A stretch of DNA of 64,000 bases from Flavilitoribacter sp020436695. GTDB lineage: Bacteria; Bacteroidota; Bacteroidia; Chitinophagales; Saprospiraceae. The notes beneath the pieces were generated by a model that searched no databases, was not told where the DNA came from, and saw only the letters and a program-made list of their open reading frames with translations. Below are positions 9,419 through 18,670 of the stretch, one piece after another (position 1 is the first letter of the stretch; each line of letters starts with the position of its first letter). The position numbers and the translations under genes are program-made. Location of the stretch: positions 248,001-312,000 of the forward strand of contig JAWKLQ010000001.1 in assembly GCA_041392665.1 (NCBI GenBank). The letters run 5' to 3'.

Positions 9419-9934
9419 TCATTGCTCCATCAGTAGATCGCTATAGGAGCGTTCGATCAGGTCCTCCTTCCTGATTCCTAACAATCCGATATAGTGATCA
9501 CATTGCTCCTGTAATCGCTCCAGGCCAATGGTGCCGTCTGTATCGATAGCCTCAATTTCGACAAAATGACCGAGTCCTTCCACCACATCGACATGAAACT
9601 TTACATTATCAATGAAATAAATGGCCCGGTGTTTATCTACTATCACTAAAGTATCCAGCGCCGCCTGCAACACATGTTTCAATGCCCCGTCCGTTTTGGG
9701 ATGATACAGGCTTACGGTAGAGGTCTTGGGGCCGGCCTGATCCGGACGTGCGTAATGGATCAGGGTAGTCTCAATATTCCCCTGGCGTAACTTCAGCCGG
9801 CCTGAGGGAACCACAAAATAAGTATCTATCTGGTGATCAATGCCAATAAAGCGGGCATTTTGCGCTTCCAGAATCTGCCGTATTTGTTCAGCCCGATCAG
9901 TGCGTGCCTTTATTTCAACGTTGAGATGGGTCAT
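9419..9934 (-). CDS. CYTH-domain protein (class IV adenylate cyclase / triphosphatase-like)
   Basis: A 171-residue single-domain CYTH protein. It opens with the defining VEIKAR strand (ExExK-type motif, residues 6-11) and continues with basic and acidic tunnel residues: GRLKLRQG, TVSLYHPKTD, KHRAIYFIDNVKFHVDVVEGLGHFVEIEA. CYTH enzymes bind triphosphates in a beta-barrel tunnel with divalent metal; members are adenylate cyclases, inorganic triphosphatases or thiamine triphosphatases, and the sequence does not settle which. It is cotranscribed at most with the mevalonate kinase gene below it. Its own spacer above ends at the rpsA terminator, so it probably has a separate promoter, and a CAAAAATA (TATTTTTG on the minus strand) lies at 9965-9972. 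Confidence 0.75.
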   Translation of the reverse strand: MTHLNVEIKARTDRAEQIRQILEAQNARFIGIDHQIDTYFVVPSGRLKLRQGNIETTLIHYARPDQAGPKTSTVSLYHPKTDGALKHVLQAALDTLVIVDKHRAIYFIDNVKFHVDVVEGLGHFVEIEAIDTDGTIGLERLQEQCDHYIGLLGIRKEDLIERSYSDLLMEQ

Positions 9935-10022
9935 TTAAATAGGGTACAATTTATTGAGCAAGCTCAAAAATAATCTTTTTCATTTTTTGAACGCTTGTTT
10001 CTTACGGTCCTCCGGTAAAATG

Positions 10023-10053
10023 AAAAACCCCGAACTTCCGCAGAAGTCCGGGG
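10023..10053 (-). terminator. Rho-independent terminator of rpsA
   Basis: On the minus strand a 10-bp stem with one mismatch (CCCCGGACTT against AAGTTCGGGG) is followed directly by TTTTT at 10027-10023. It sits about 60 nt below the rpsA stop. Confidence 0.8.
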
Positions 10054-10111
10054 CTTTATCTTATTCCTCGGATCTAAACTGACCTTGAGATCAGTAGAAG
10101 ACCGATCTGGA

Positions 10112-12291
10112 TTAATCCTGATCGTCCTCTTCGCTATCCGTGCTCAACATGTCTTTCAGTTCGCTGAAACCGGCCAGATCGCCCAGGGTGCTCTTTTCGA
10201 TGCTGGACTGGGTTTTCTTGATCGCTTTCTTCGTCTGCTGACGCTCAGCCTGCTCCTGCTTACGCACTTCTGCATCGGCTTCACGGCGAATATCATCCAG
10301 GTAACGCAGGTGAGACACCATGATGCGCTTGTCATCCCGGTTGAATTCGATCACTTTCACGGTCAGTACTTCATCCGGCTCAGCCAGCGTATTGTCCTTG
10401 CGGGGATGTGCTTCAGCGGTGAGTAAGCTTCCAGACCGTAAGGCAGCTGCAACGATAGCTCCGGACGATCGCGGCGCAGTACGGTAGCTTCGTGGTAAGA
10501 ACCTACCGGGAATACATTTTCGAAAGTATCCCATGGGTTCTCTTCCAGTTGCTTATGACCCAGTGACAGCTTGCGGTTATCCTTATCGATCTCCAGGATC
10601 ATGATGTCGATCTTATTGCCGACTTTAGTGAACTCGGAGGGGTGAGAATAACGTTTGGTCCAGGACAGGTCGGAGATGTGTACCATCCCGCCGATTCCTT
10701 CTTTCAACTCTACGAATACGCCGTAAGGAGTGAGGTTTTTCACCTCTCCGGTGTGGCGGCTGCTGATCGGGAATTGATCCTCGATGGTATCCCACGGGTC
10801 GTTGGTCAGTTGCTTGATGGACAATGACATCTTACGCTCGTCGCGATCGATGGTCACCACCTTTGCTTCGTATTCCTGACCCAGTTTGAAGTATTCGCGG
10901 GCATTGATCGGCTGGTTGCTCCAGCTTACTTCGCTCACGTGGATCAGTCCTTCTACGCCCGGCTGGATCTCCAGAAATGCACCGTAATCCTCGATGTTGA
11001 CGATCTTTCCTTTGACGGTAGAACCTTCCTGAATGGTATTGTCCAGTACTTCCCAGGGATGCGGCTGTAGTTGCTTCAGACCCAGAGAGATCCGTTTTTT
11101 GTTCTCGTCGAAATCAAGCACCACCACGTTGATCTTCTGGTTAAGTTGCAATACTTCGCTCGGGTGGTTGATCCGGCCCCAGGAAATATCGGTAATGTAC
11201 AACAACCCATCTACACCACCCAGATCGAGGAACGCACCGAAATCGGTGATGTTCTTGACCAGACCTTCCAGTACCTGACCTTTTTCCAGGCTGGCGATGA
11301 TCGCCTCGCGCTGTTCGGCCAGATCGCTTTCGATAAGTGCTTTGTGAGAAACAACGGCGTTCTTGATAGCTTCGTTGATCTTGACCACTTTGAATTCCAT
11401 GGTCTTACCAACGTATGCATCATAATCGATGATCGGCTTGATGTCGATCTGAGAACCGGGAAGGAAGGTTTCCAAACCACTACAGTCCACGATCAGACCA
11501 CCTTTAGTTTTGCTGATAATGGTACCGGTAATAACCGTACCATTCTCGTAGCTGTCGCGGATGCTTTCCCAGGCACGCAGCAGTTTAGCTTTCCGGCGGG
11601 AAAGTACCAGCTGACCGCGGGCGTCTTCCTGCTGCTCTACGTACACGTCTACAGAATCTCCAACTGACAGATCAGGGGTATCCCGGAATTCTGAGAGAGA
11701 AACCAGACCATCTGACTTGTAGTTGATATCGAGTACCACATCACCGCTGTTGATAGCGGTTACTCTACCCTTCACGATCTGGTTTTCCAGGATTGAGCTC
11801 AGGGTAGCATCGTACTGCTCCAGCAGTTTCTCTTTTTCTTCCTTGGTGTAAGCAATACCGTACTTGTTGCTTAACGCCCAGTTGAAATCGTCGTGCAGGA
11901 CAGGTGTTTCATCATCCAGTTCATCCTCGTCATCATCTTCATCCTCGTCGTCGTCATCTTCGTCATCATCACTGTCGTCGTCATCACTGTCTCCAGCCTC
12001 TTCTTCGTCATCATCACTGTCGTCGTCATCTTCACTTTCTTCCTCTTCGGCAACTGCTTCTGCCAGTTCAGCACCTTCTTCCGTGGCCTGGGCCAGGATC
12101 TCATCGGCGTTATCGGCTTCTGCTACCGCTTGCTTATGGGTCACTTCTGCCACTTCTTCAACAGCTTCCACCATTTCTTCAACAGCTTCTTCTGCATTGG
12201 CTACTGCCTGCTCTTTCACCTCTTCGGGTGTCTCAACTTCTTGGGAAGTTTCTTCCACTTCGTTGTTTTGTTGATCTTTTTCTTCTAGCAT
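10112..12291 (-). CDS. rpsA: Ribosomal protein S1, frame broken near the C-terminus
   Basis: S1 binds mRNA on the 30S subunit through repeated S1/OB-fold domains; DFGAFLDLGGVDGLLYITDISW and YGVFVELKEGIGGMVHISDLSW style repeats are clear, with at least five complete. The N-terminus is an unusually acidic low-complexity tail of about 150 residues with long D/E runs. I place the start at MLEEKDQQNN (12291), 60 nt below a good promoter, not at the further upstream in-frame ATG, which lies above the promoter. Near 10402-10472 the frame breaks. Homology reads ATVLRRD, then GAIVA, then LPYGLEAYSPLKHIP, then RKDNTLAEPDEV in alternating frames, which needs three single-base changes (-1, +1, -1); one lies in a CCCC run. 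The gene is essential, so sequencing or assembly error is more likely than true disruption. Confidence 0.88.
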
Positions 12292-12351
12292 TGAAAGAAT
12301 GCTTTTGGTTAAACAATATGGTTTCTTTGACTGCCTTTGTAAAAGGCCGCG

Positions 12352-12383
12352 CAAAGGTACGGCTTTTATTTGGAAATATGCAA
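12352..12383 (-). promoter_or_regulatory. rpsA promoter, TTG-N21-TACCTTTG
   Basis: On the minus strand TTG (12383-12381) is separated by 21 nt from TACCTTTG (12359-12352), an excellent match to the Bacteroidota housekeeping promoter. The predicted transcript has a leader of about 55 nt before the rpsA ATG at 12291. Confidence 0.8.
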
Positions 12384-12467
12384 TACGGATGCTCTTTTCA
12401 TTCGCCTGCGGCCCATTGACGGCCGTCAACGACGATCCTGACGGTAACCATCATGGGAGTGGCCGTT

Positions 12468-12779
12468 TCAAGATTGTCCGACTACTTCCATCAACGTACG
12501 GAAGGTCACATATTTATTGGGAAAGCGTTCTGCCTGGATCTGCTGTAAACGGCGGGCGTGCAGCGTCTGATAGATCTGGAAGGTTTTCTGGTCTGGGCAA
12601 AGGAACTGAAGTGCATAGGTAACACCATGTTCATCATCATCTCCCAGAATACGGCATAACTTATATTCCAGAAAAAGACCGGTAGCGATATAGGCCGGTA
12701 TTTGGGTTTGTTGCATCCATTCGAGCCATTCCTTGTGTATGGCCTGCTCTACCTTTATCGTGGTGTTATATAGAATCAT
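12468..12779 (-). CDS. DUF4286 family protein
   Basis: A 103-residue soluble protein matching the Bacteroidota family DUF4286: MILYNTTIKVEQAIHKEWLEWM at the start, a central LEYKLCRIL, YALQFLCPDQKTFQIYQ and the closing FPNKYVTFRTLMEVV. The fold appears ferredoxin-like alpha/beta, with two repeats of strand-helix-strand. Its function is unknown. It lies directly upstream of rpsA on the same strand, with the rpsA promoter between them, so any link to translation is contextual only. Confidence 0.8.
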   Translation of the reverse strand: MILYNTTIKVEQAIHKEWLEWMQQTQIPAYIATGLFLEYKLCRILGDDDEHGVTYALQFLCPDQKTFQIYQTLHARRLQQIQAERFPNKYVTFRTLMEVVGQS

Positions 12780-12793
12780 TCTTGGCTATTCAT

Positions 12794-13801
12794 CTATCTA
12801 ATGAAAAAGTTCCTCTTCGTTCCCCTATCAATAATTTTCCAGGTCGACTGGTCATTGGTGGTGATCCACTGCTGATCATCTTTTCTCCACACAAAATCCT
12901 TATCTGTCTGATAATGGATTTGATAATCAAGTGACTCGATAATGGTATAAATTTGATTATTATGGTACTTGTATTCGCTGTAATCCGTATAGCACCTCTG
13001 GGTCATTTCGGAATACAGGTGATTAAGTTGCATCAGGTTGGAATATAGCTCCTGATCCATATCCACTACCGGCAGGCCAATTGATTTTGCCTCTTTACTG
13101 GTTATCGGGTATTCGTGAGAAGGGTATTCAGCATTTAAGTGATGACTGATCCGGTCGATCTTTTCCTGATCGTCCATATGGAACGACAATATATCGCTTG
13201 TCAGTCTGATGGACAACGAACTCGCCCGGTCTACAGCACCGAATACCAAAGGGTGAATATATTTATATAGGCTTTTATACGAGTTAGCGTCATTATCCCG
13301 TCCCTCTTTATTCCATAATCTGATCACTCTATCTAATTCGTTCTGGCTGACGCTGACCAGGTCACCATTACTATCAACCGGCGACAGGTCATGAATGATC
13401 GATGTATCTACTGCGGTTAAATAACTCAATGCTCCCATGTGTATTTCATCCGCACCCAATGCTAACATAGTTGCTGCTGATGCACAACTTAACGGGACCA
13501 GTGCAACAACCTGCTCGTAATAACTTCTCAATAAATTGATAGTCCGCAAAGATGACTCTCCGGAACCACCACTACTCTTCACAAATAAGTACAGTTTATT
13601 ACTGTTTACTCCAGCCCGATTAATGATCTCACCTATTGCGATACTATCGTTACCTGCGATGCTGGCATTGTTGGCTCCCCAATAAGACAAAAAGTCTCCG
13701 TCTAATTGCCGGATAATCTCTTTGATCTGCATTTGTGTTTCACCAAATAATAATGGCGGCTGCTTAACAGCAATATCGTCGGCACGATTAAAAAATCTCA
13801 T
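12794..13801 (-). CDS. Clp/SppA-fold serine proteinase (SDH-type)
   Basis: A 335-residue protein with a ClpP/crotonase fold. Residues 66-135 carry NKLYLFVKSSGGSGESSLRTINLL, the oxyanion glycines, and then PLSCASAATMLALGADEIHMG, where S108 is the likely nucleophile. H229 in PSHEYPITSKEAKSIGLP fits the catalytic His; an Asp completes the Ser-Asp-His set of the serine dehydrogenase proteinase (SDH) family. The last 90 residues are family-variable. The start at 13801 is the first Met; M24 (QIKEIIRQL) is a possible alternative. Base composition is lower in G+C than in its neighbours, with one sampled 60-nt stretch at about 27%, which suggests acquisition or relaxed codon selection. It sits between the DUF4286 gene and murA and is not obviously tied to either. 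Substrate unknown. Confidence 0.7.
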   Translation of the reverse strand: MRFFNRADDIAVKQPPLLFGETQMQIKEIIRQLDGDFLSYWGANNASIAGNDSIAIGEIINRAGVNSNKLYLFVKSSGGSGESSLRTINLLRSYYEQVVALVPLSCASAATMLALGADEIHMGALSYLTAVDTSIIHDLSPVDSNGDLVSVSQNELDRVIRLWNKEGRDNDANSYKSLYKYIHPLVFGAVDRASSLSIRLTSDILSFHMDDQEKIDRISHHLNAEYPSHEYPITSKEAKSIGLPVVDMDQELYSNLMQLNHLYSEMTQRCYTDYSEYKYHNNQIYTIIESLDYQIHYQTDKDFVWRKDDQQWITTNDQSTWKIIDRGTKRNFFIR

Positions 13802-13941
13802 TAATTCATTGATGTCTAAAGATATCTGTAATGAACCCGCAATGGTAAATTAACCAGGTAAATATTCGGGTAATTGCACATTATTGAAAGGTATAAAAGA
13901 TTTATCACGCAGAATAGCGTTTTGTACTAAAGTCGGAAGGA

Positions 13942-15252
13942 TCAAATTCTCTGAATATCCGCTCCAATGGCCCGCAGTCGTTCATCGATACGCTGATATC
14001 CCCGGTCGATCTGACCTATATTGTGAATGATACTCATACCATTGGCTGACAGCGCCGCGATCAGCAGCGCCACTCCGGCCCGAATATCGGGTGAGGTCAT
14101 TTCGATACCGCGCAGCTGGAAGCGCCGGTTCAGACCGATGACGGTAGCGCGGTGCGGATCGCAAAGAATGATCTGTGCGCCCATATCGATCAATTTATCA
14201 ACGAAAAACAGGCGGCTCTCAAACATCTTCTGATGTACGAGAATACTCCCTTTAGCCTGCGTTGCCATCACCAGGATGATACTCATCAGATCCGGAGTGA
14301 AGCCGGGCCAGGGCGCATCATAAATGGTCATGATAGAGCCGTCGATGAAGGTCTGGATCTCGTATTCTTCCTGGGCAGGAATATAGATATCGTCGCCCCT
14401 GATCTCCAGTTGAACCCCCATTTTTTCGAATACGCTGGGGATAATTCCCAGATGCGGCACCTGGGCGTCTTTTATGGTGATCTCCGACCGGGTCATAGCG
14501 GCAAGACCGATGAAGCTTCCGATCTCGATCATGTCGGGTAAAATGCGGTGTGTGGTGCCTCCCAGTTGGGATACGCCCGTAATGGTCAGCAAATTGGACC
14601 CCAGGCCTTCGATCCTGGCTCCCATCTGTACCAGCATTCTGCACAACTGCTGAATGTAAGGTTCACAGGCCGCATTGTAGATCTGTGTAATGCCTTCGGC
14701 CAACACCGCTGCCATGACGACATTTGCGGTGCCCGTCACAGAGATCTCATCCATCAGGATGTAAGTCCCTTTCAACTGCCTGGCCTCAACGTGATATTGA
14801 TTGCGATCGGCGTCGTAATCGAATTGGGCCCCCAATTTCTGCAAGCCCAGAAAATGAGTATCCAGGCGACGGCGTCCGATCTTGTCTCCTCCCGGTTTCG
14901 GCAGGAACGCCCGGCCGAAACGAGCCAGCAACGGCCCGATGAGCATCACCGAACCGCGAATGCGCCGGGCTTTTTGCTCAAAAGCGTCTGACTGAATATA
15001 GTCCAGGTCTATGTCTTTGGCGGTGAACCGATAAGTGTCCTCCTGCAGCTTTTCTACTTCAACTCCCAGCCCCCGAACCAGGTCCAGCAACATAACGACG
15101 TCCTTAATGTCGGGAATATTAGAGATAGTGATGGGTTCTGCGCTAAGCAATACGGCGCAGATAACTTGTAAGGCTTCATTTTTGGCTCCTTGCGGCACCA
15201 ATGCTCCGCTCAGACGCCTGCCGCCGTTGACGGCGAAGGATTCATCGATCAT
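13942..15252 (-). CDS. murA: UDP-N-acetylglucosamine 1-carboxyvinyltransferase MurA (Asp in place of catalytic Cys)
   Basis: Cytosolic enzyme that transfers enolpyruvate from PEP to UDP-GlcNAc, the first committed step of peptidoglycan synthesis. The 436-residue length is normal. Features include the N-terminal GAKNEALQVICAVLLS, the IRGSVMLIGPLLARFGRA stretch, and a C-terminal TSPDIRAGVALLIAALSANGMS typical of EPSP-synthase folds. The active-site loop reads PKPGGDKIGRRRLD. D123 stands where most MurA enzymes have the Cys alkylated by fosfomycin, so intrinsic fosfomycin insensitivity is predicted, as known for Cys-to-Asp MurA variants in mycobacteria and chlamydiae. The gene is followed upstream by the DUF4290 gene 58 nt away on the same strand, a pairing frequent in Bacteroidota. 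Confidence 0.95.
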   Translation of the reverse strand: MIDESFAVNGGRRLSGALVPQGAKNEALQVICAVLLSAEPITISNIPDIKDVVMLLDLVRGLGVEVEKLQEDTYRFTAKDIDLDYIQSDAFEQKARRIRGSVMLIGPLLARFGRAFLPKPGGDKIGRRRLDTHFLGLQKLGAQFDYDADRNQYHVEARQLKGTYILMDEISVTGTANVVMAAVLAEGITQIYNAACEPYIQQLCRMLVQMGARIEGLGSNLLTITGVSQLGGTTHRILPDMIEIGSFIGLAAMTRSEITIKDAQVPHLGIIPSVFEKMGVQLEIRGDDIYIPAQEEYEIQTFIDGSIMTIYDAPWPGFTPDLMSIILVMATQAKGSILVHQKMFESRLFFVDKLIDMGAQIILCDPHRATVIGLNRRFQLRGIEMTSPDIRAGVALLIAALSANGMSIIHNIGQIDRGYQRIDERLRAIGADIQRI

Positions 15253-15310
15253 TTATTTTGATAATTGATGCAGGAAGGATGAATTATCAATCATCATTTA
15301 TCAATTATTT

Positions 15311-16009
15311 CTACCTCCGGCGGCGGGAAGAAGAACGACCACCACCGCGTTTGCCGCCACCTCCGTGGTTGTTAGAGCCACTGGTGGGCCGCTTGCGACG
15401 ACGACTGGCCGGAGCCTGGCTTTCCTGCATCAGTTCTTCCTTAAGTTCCAACTGGCCGTTAGATAGGGCTCCCAGGTCACTCTTTACGACTTCATCACTG
15501 ACGAAGTGTTCTTTGTTCCAGGTGCGATAGGCCAGTTTCATGTAGGAGGCGATCACTGCTACAAAACCGTCACGCTTAGGCCCCTCAGGCATGGAGATCG
15601 CCTTTTTGATCAGGCGCTGTACATTATGACCGTAATGACGGAACTTGGCCTCGGATTCAGGATAATTGATCATTTCCGGTCGCTTGGCAGCATCTTCCCG
15701 CGTGGGGATGATCCCGTTAGGCGTCTTAACCCCTTCCAGGTCATATTTGCCAATGCGGAAAACATGTTTCCACAGTTTGTCGATGTAATCTTCCACATTC
15801 CGGCTTTGCGGATGGATTTGCATCATCAGATTGACGATACGCTCCATAAACACCTGTTTCTTGGCAGGATCCTCTATCTGTTTGGCTTCCTCCACCAGAT
15901 TCTGCACGTGGCGTCCGTATTCGGGAATGATCAGGTTCTCTTTTTCGGAGTTATACTCCATACTCCAGATTCTCTCAGACATCTTCTTTTCCTTTGATTT
16001 AAATGACAT
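15311..16009 (-). CDS. DUF4290 domain-containing protein
   Basis: Up to 232 residues. The DUF4290 core covers roughly residues 17-190 and includes YNSEKENLIIPEYGRHVQNL, the helical QIHPQSRNVEDYIDKLWKHVFRI, and YGHNVQRLIKKAISM. The C-terminal 40 residues are a low-complexity tail rich in Arg, Gly and Ser (SRRRKRPTSG, GGGGKRGGGRSSSRRRR), a composition common in RNA-binding proteins. Function is unknown. The gene lies just upstream of murA on the same strand and probably shares its transcript. Start is uncertain: ATG codons at 16009, 15982 (MSERIWS) and 15961 (MEYNSEK) are in frame, and the last best fits the conserved N-terminus. Confidence 0.8.
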   Translation of the reverse strand: MSFKSKEKKMSERIWSMEYNSEKENLIIPEYGRHVQNLVEEAKQIEDPAKKQVFMERIVNLMMQIHPQSRNVEDYIDKLWKHVFRIGKYDLEGVKTPNGIIPTREDAAKRPEMINYPESEAKFRHYGHNVQRLIKKAISMPEGPKRDGFVAVIASYMKLAYRTWNKEHFVSDEVVKSDLGALSNGQLELKEELMQESQAPASRRRKRPTSGSNNHGGGGKRGGGRSSSRRRR

Positions 16010-16154
16010 CCTTTTATAAGAGACGATTTTAGCTGTGTCTCTCGGGCTGCCGCCAGGAACACAACGCCCAAGTCTGATAAAAGTTGAAGCGATGCATTCC
16101 CGGTGGCGGGTATAATAAGGTTATTTTTTCGGGATATTCTCCCGGTTCAGTAGT

Positions 16155-17993
16155 TTATTCTACGGTTACCGATTTAGCCAGATTCCGCGGCTGATCTACA
16201 TTACACCCGCGCATCAGGGCAATATGATAAGATAGTAGCTGCAACGGAATTACGGCAAGTAATGGTGTAAGCGGTTCTTCTGTATCGGGAATTTCTATGA
16301 CCCGGTCTGCCATTTTGCTGATGACCTCATCTCCTTCCGTGACAATAGCGATCACATATCCGTCTCTGGCCTTGACTTCTTGAATGTTGGAAGCAATTTT
16401 ATCGTATGCACTTCGGTTGGTTGCGATCACGATAACCGGCATATGCTCATCGATCAGAGCGATAGGGCCATGCTTCATTTCAGCTGCCGGATAACCTTCG
16501 GCGTGAATATACGAAATTTCCTTAAGTTTCAGAGCACCTTCCAGAGCTACCGGGAAGTTGTATCCACGTCCCAGATATAACGCATTGGTGCTATTTTTGA
16601 TCTCGGCCGCAATGTATTTAATTTTTGCATCATTTTGCAATACTTTTTCCACTTTGGCCGGGATATTCTGCAATTCGGTAAGCAGTTGCAGGAAATACGA
16701 CTGAGAAATGGTGCCTCTTTTGTGCGCCAGAGATAAAGCCATCATACTCAATAGGGTAACCTGACCGGTGAAAGCTTTGGTGGAAGCCACTCCGATCTCC
16801 GGTCCGGCGTGAATGTATGATCCGGCATCCGTCAGGCGGGCAATCGAGGAGCCCACCGCATTGACAATGCCGTAAATGGTAGCCCCTTTTTCCTTGGCCA
16901 ACTCGAGTGCCGCCAGTGTATCGGCAGTTTCTCCCGACTGAGATAAGGCAATTACCACATCACGTTCTGAAATTATGGGGTTGCGATACCGCAGTTCGGA
17001 TGCATACTCCACTTCTACGGGTATTCGGGCCAGATCTTCAAAAAGGTATTCACCGATCAGTCCGGCATGCCAGGAGGTACCGCAACCGGCGATAATGAAA
17101 CGCTGAGCTTCCATCAGTTTATTGCTGTATTCCTCCAGTCCTCCCAGATGTATCCAGCCCTCATCGGCACTGACACGGCCACGCATACAGTCGGCAATAG
17201 TGTTGGATTGCTCGTGGATCTCCTTGAGCATAAAGTGCTCGTATCCTCCCTTTTCCAGGCTTTCCAGTTTCATATCCAGTTCCTGGATGGAAGCTGCCTG
17301 CTCTTCATTGCTTACCGTTTTTATCGAGAGATTGCCGGAGCGATCGATCAGCGCGATCTCTTCATCATTCAGATAGACCACCTTGCGGGTATATTCGATG
17401 ATCGGGGTAGCATCAGATCCTACAAAAAATTCATTCTCCCCGATGCCGATCACCAGTGGGCTGGCTTTACGGGCAGCAACGATCTTGCCAGGCTCGGCCT
17501 TATCGATCACAGCGATGGCATAAGCGCCCACTACGCGGGTTAAAGCCAGCCGTACGGCCTCTTCCAGCGGAAGTTTTTCCCGGTCCTGGACTTCTTCGAT
17601 CAGATGTACCAGTACTTCGGTATCGGTTTCTGTACGAAATTGATGACCCGCTTTTTCCAGCGCCGTTTTTAATACGCCATAGTTTTCAATGATGCCGTTG
17701 TGCACCAATGCCAGCCGACCGTTACCGGAAATATGAGGATGAGCATTTACATCGTTGGGAGAACCGTGAGTGGCCCAGCGGGTATGACCAATACCCACAT
17801 TTCCCTGATGGATCTGACCTTTTATGTGTTCTTCCAGATCGCTTACTTTTCCTTTCTTCTTGTACACCCTGATGTCGCCGTTCAGCAGTGCCACTCCGGC
17901 ACTATCATAGCCCCGGTATTCCAGGCGGTGCAGGCCTTTTACGAGAATGGGATAAGCCTCCCGGGGGCCGACATAAGCTACTATTCCACACAT
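16155..17993 (-). CDS. glmS: Glutamine-fructose-6-phosphate aminotransferase (isomerizing) GlmS
   Basis: Makes glucosamine-6-phosphate from fructose-6-phosphate and glutamine, entering the UDP-GlcNAc pathway that supplies MurA and LpxA. The 612-residue length is standard. MCGIVAYVGPREAYPILVKG gives the N-terminal nucleophile Cys2 of the Ntn glutaminase domain, and HTRWATHG and HNGIIENY follow. The C-terminal half has two SIS domains (CGTSWHAG, ALSQSGETADTLAALELAKEKG, LGRGYNFPVALEGALKLKEISYIHAEGYPAAEMKHGP) and ends AKSVTVE, as in other GlmS proteins. No glmS ribozyme-like leader was recognised in the long spacer upstream. Confidence 0.97.
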   Translation of the reverse strand: MCGIVAYVGPREAYPILVKGLHRLEYRGYDSAGVALLNGDIRVYKKKGKVSDLEEHIKGQIHQGNVGIGHTRWATHGSPNDVNAHPHISGNGRLALVHNGIIENYGVLKTALEKAGHQFRTETDTEVLVHLIEEVQDREKLPLEEAVRLALTRVVGAYAIAVIDKAEPGKIVAARKASPLVIGIGENEFFVGSDATPIIEYTRKVVYLNDEEIALIDRSGNLSIKTVSNEEQAASIQELDMKLESLEKGGYEHFMLKEIHEQSNTIADCMRGRVSADEGWIHLGGLEEYSNKLMEAQRFIIAGCGTSWHAGLIGEYLFEDLARIPVEVEYASELRYRNPIISERDVVIALSQSGETADTLAALELAKEKGATIYGIVNAVGSSIARLTDAGSYIHAGPEIGVASTKAFTGQVTLLSMMALSLAHKRGTISQSYFLQLLTELQNIPAKVEKVLQNDAKIKYIAAEIKNSTNALYLGRGYNFPVALEGALKLKEISYIHAEGYPAAEMKHGPIALIDEHMPVIVIATNRSAYDKIASNIQEVKARDGYVIAIVTEGDEVISKMADRVIEIPDTEEPLTPLLAVIPLQLLSYHIALMRGCNVDQPRNLAKSVTVE

Positions 17994-18670
17994 GATCTAG
18001 TTATTTTGAGGTTATAATAATTGAGTAAGACGTTTTGGAGCCCTTATCAGGTCGTTTGCATGAAAAACGTATTTCCCAGGGACTCCATTGTTGATACCTT
18101 CATTAAGCAAGGGATCAGATCAGTTTGTTTACCCGGGCAATCGGATCATTATAGAAACTCAGGGGAAGCAAAAAAATGATCCCGGCAAAATGCATTTTCC
18201 GTCACAACGGATAATGACATACTATGTGTACTAGTTAGGGAAAATTTTGTTTCGGATTAGATAAAGAGGGAGGTAGATGACTTCAACGAATGCATTCTCT
18301 GCAAATCATGATTGCAGGAACATCTGTTAATGTGTATTTAAGTATGTGAGCAAAATTATTGTGGCAACCTCTGATCGCGGGAATTTTCGTGCTAATTGAG
18401 GCGGAGGTTCCCGACCTTAGCCGTAGCTAAGGGAGGCGGTTCTCTAACGAAGAGTAGCGCGAAAAGGCCCCATCAGAGTTGATACGTTTAATTTGCTCAC
18501 ATACTTAACACCCGGTAAAAACCACGAAGCAACCGACACATCTAAAGGAGAAAATTGGGGATGACCGTCTGATGCCTGGGCATTAATTTCCTAAAAAGTA
18601 GTCAGCGTGTTCTATGGATAAACGCTTAGGCTAAGAAACGATTTATAATTAACTAATCCAAATATATGGC
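17994..18670. other. 677-nt spacer upstream of glmS
   Basis: Holds the 171-bp palindromic element at 18338-18508 and otherwise only AT-rich sequence with no convincing open frame. The glmS promoter should lie here, but no TAnnTTTG box at good spacing was found close to the start. Confidence 0.5.
18338..18508. repeat. 171-bp imperfect palindromic element
   Basis: The outer arms TTAAGTATGTGAGCAAA and TTTGCTCACATACTTAA are reverse complements, with one extra A in the left arm. Pairing continues inward: AACCTCTGAT with ATCAGAGTT, and TTTTCGTGCTA with TAGCGCGAAAA. A central stem CCTTAGC/GCTAAGG has a CGTA loop. No open frame of note. It resembles a non-autonomous mobile or structured-RNA element; no target duplication was recognised. 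Confidence 0.7.

Noticed and set aside
11864..12419. Ser-rich, His-rich and Ile/Val-rich plus-strand frames opposite the start of rpsA
   Set aside because: They are mirror images of the GAT/GAA repeats that encode the acidic tail of S1.
17994..18340. Possible glmS ribozyme leader
   Set aside because: The conserved core of that ribozyme is not visible, and it is not expected in this phylum.
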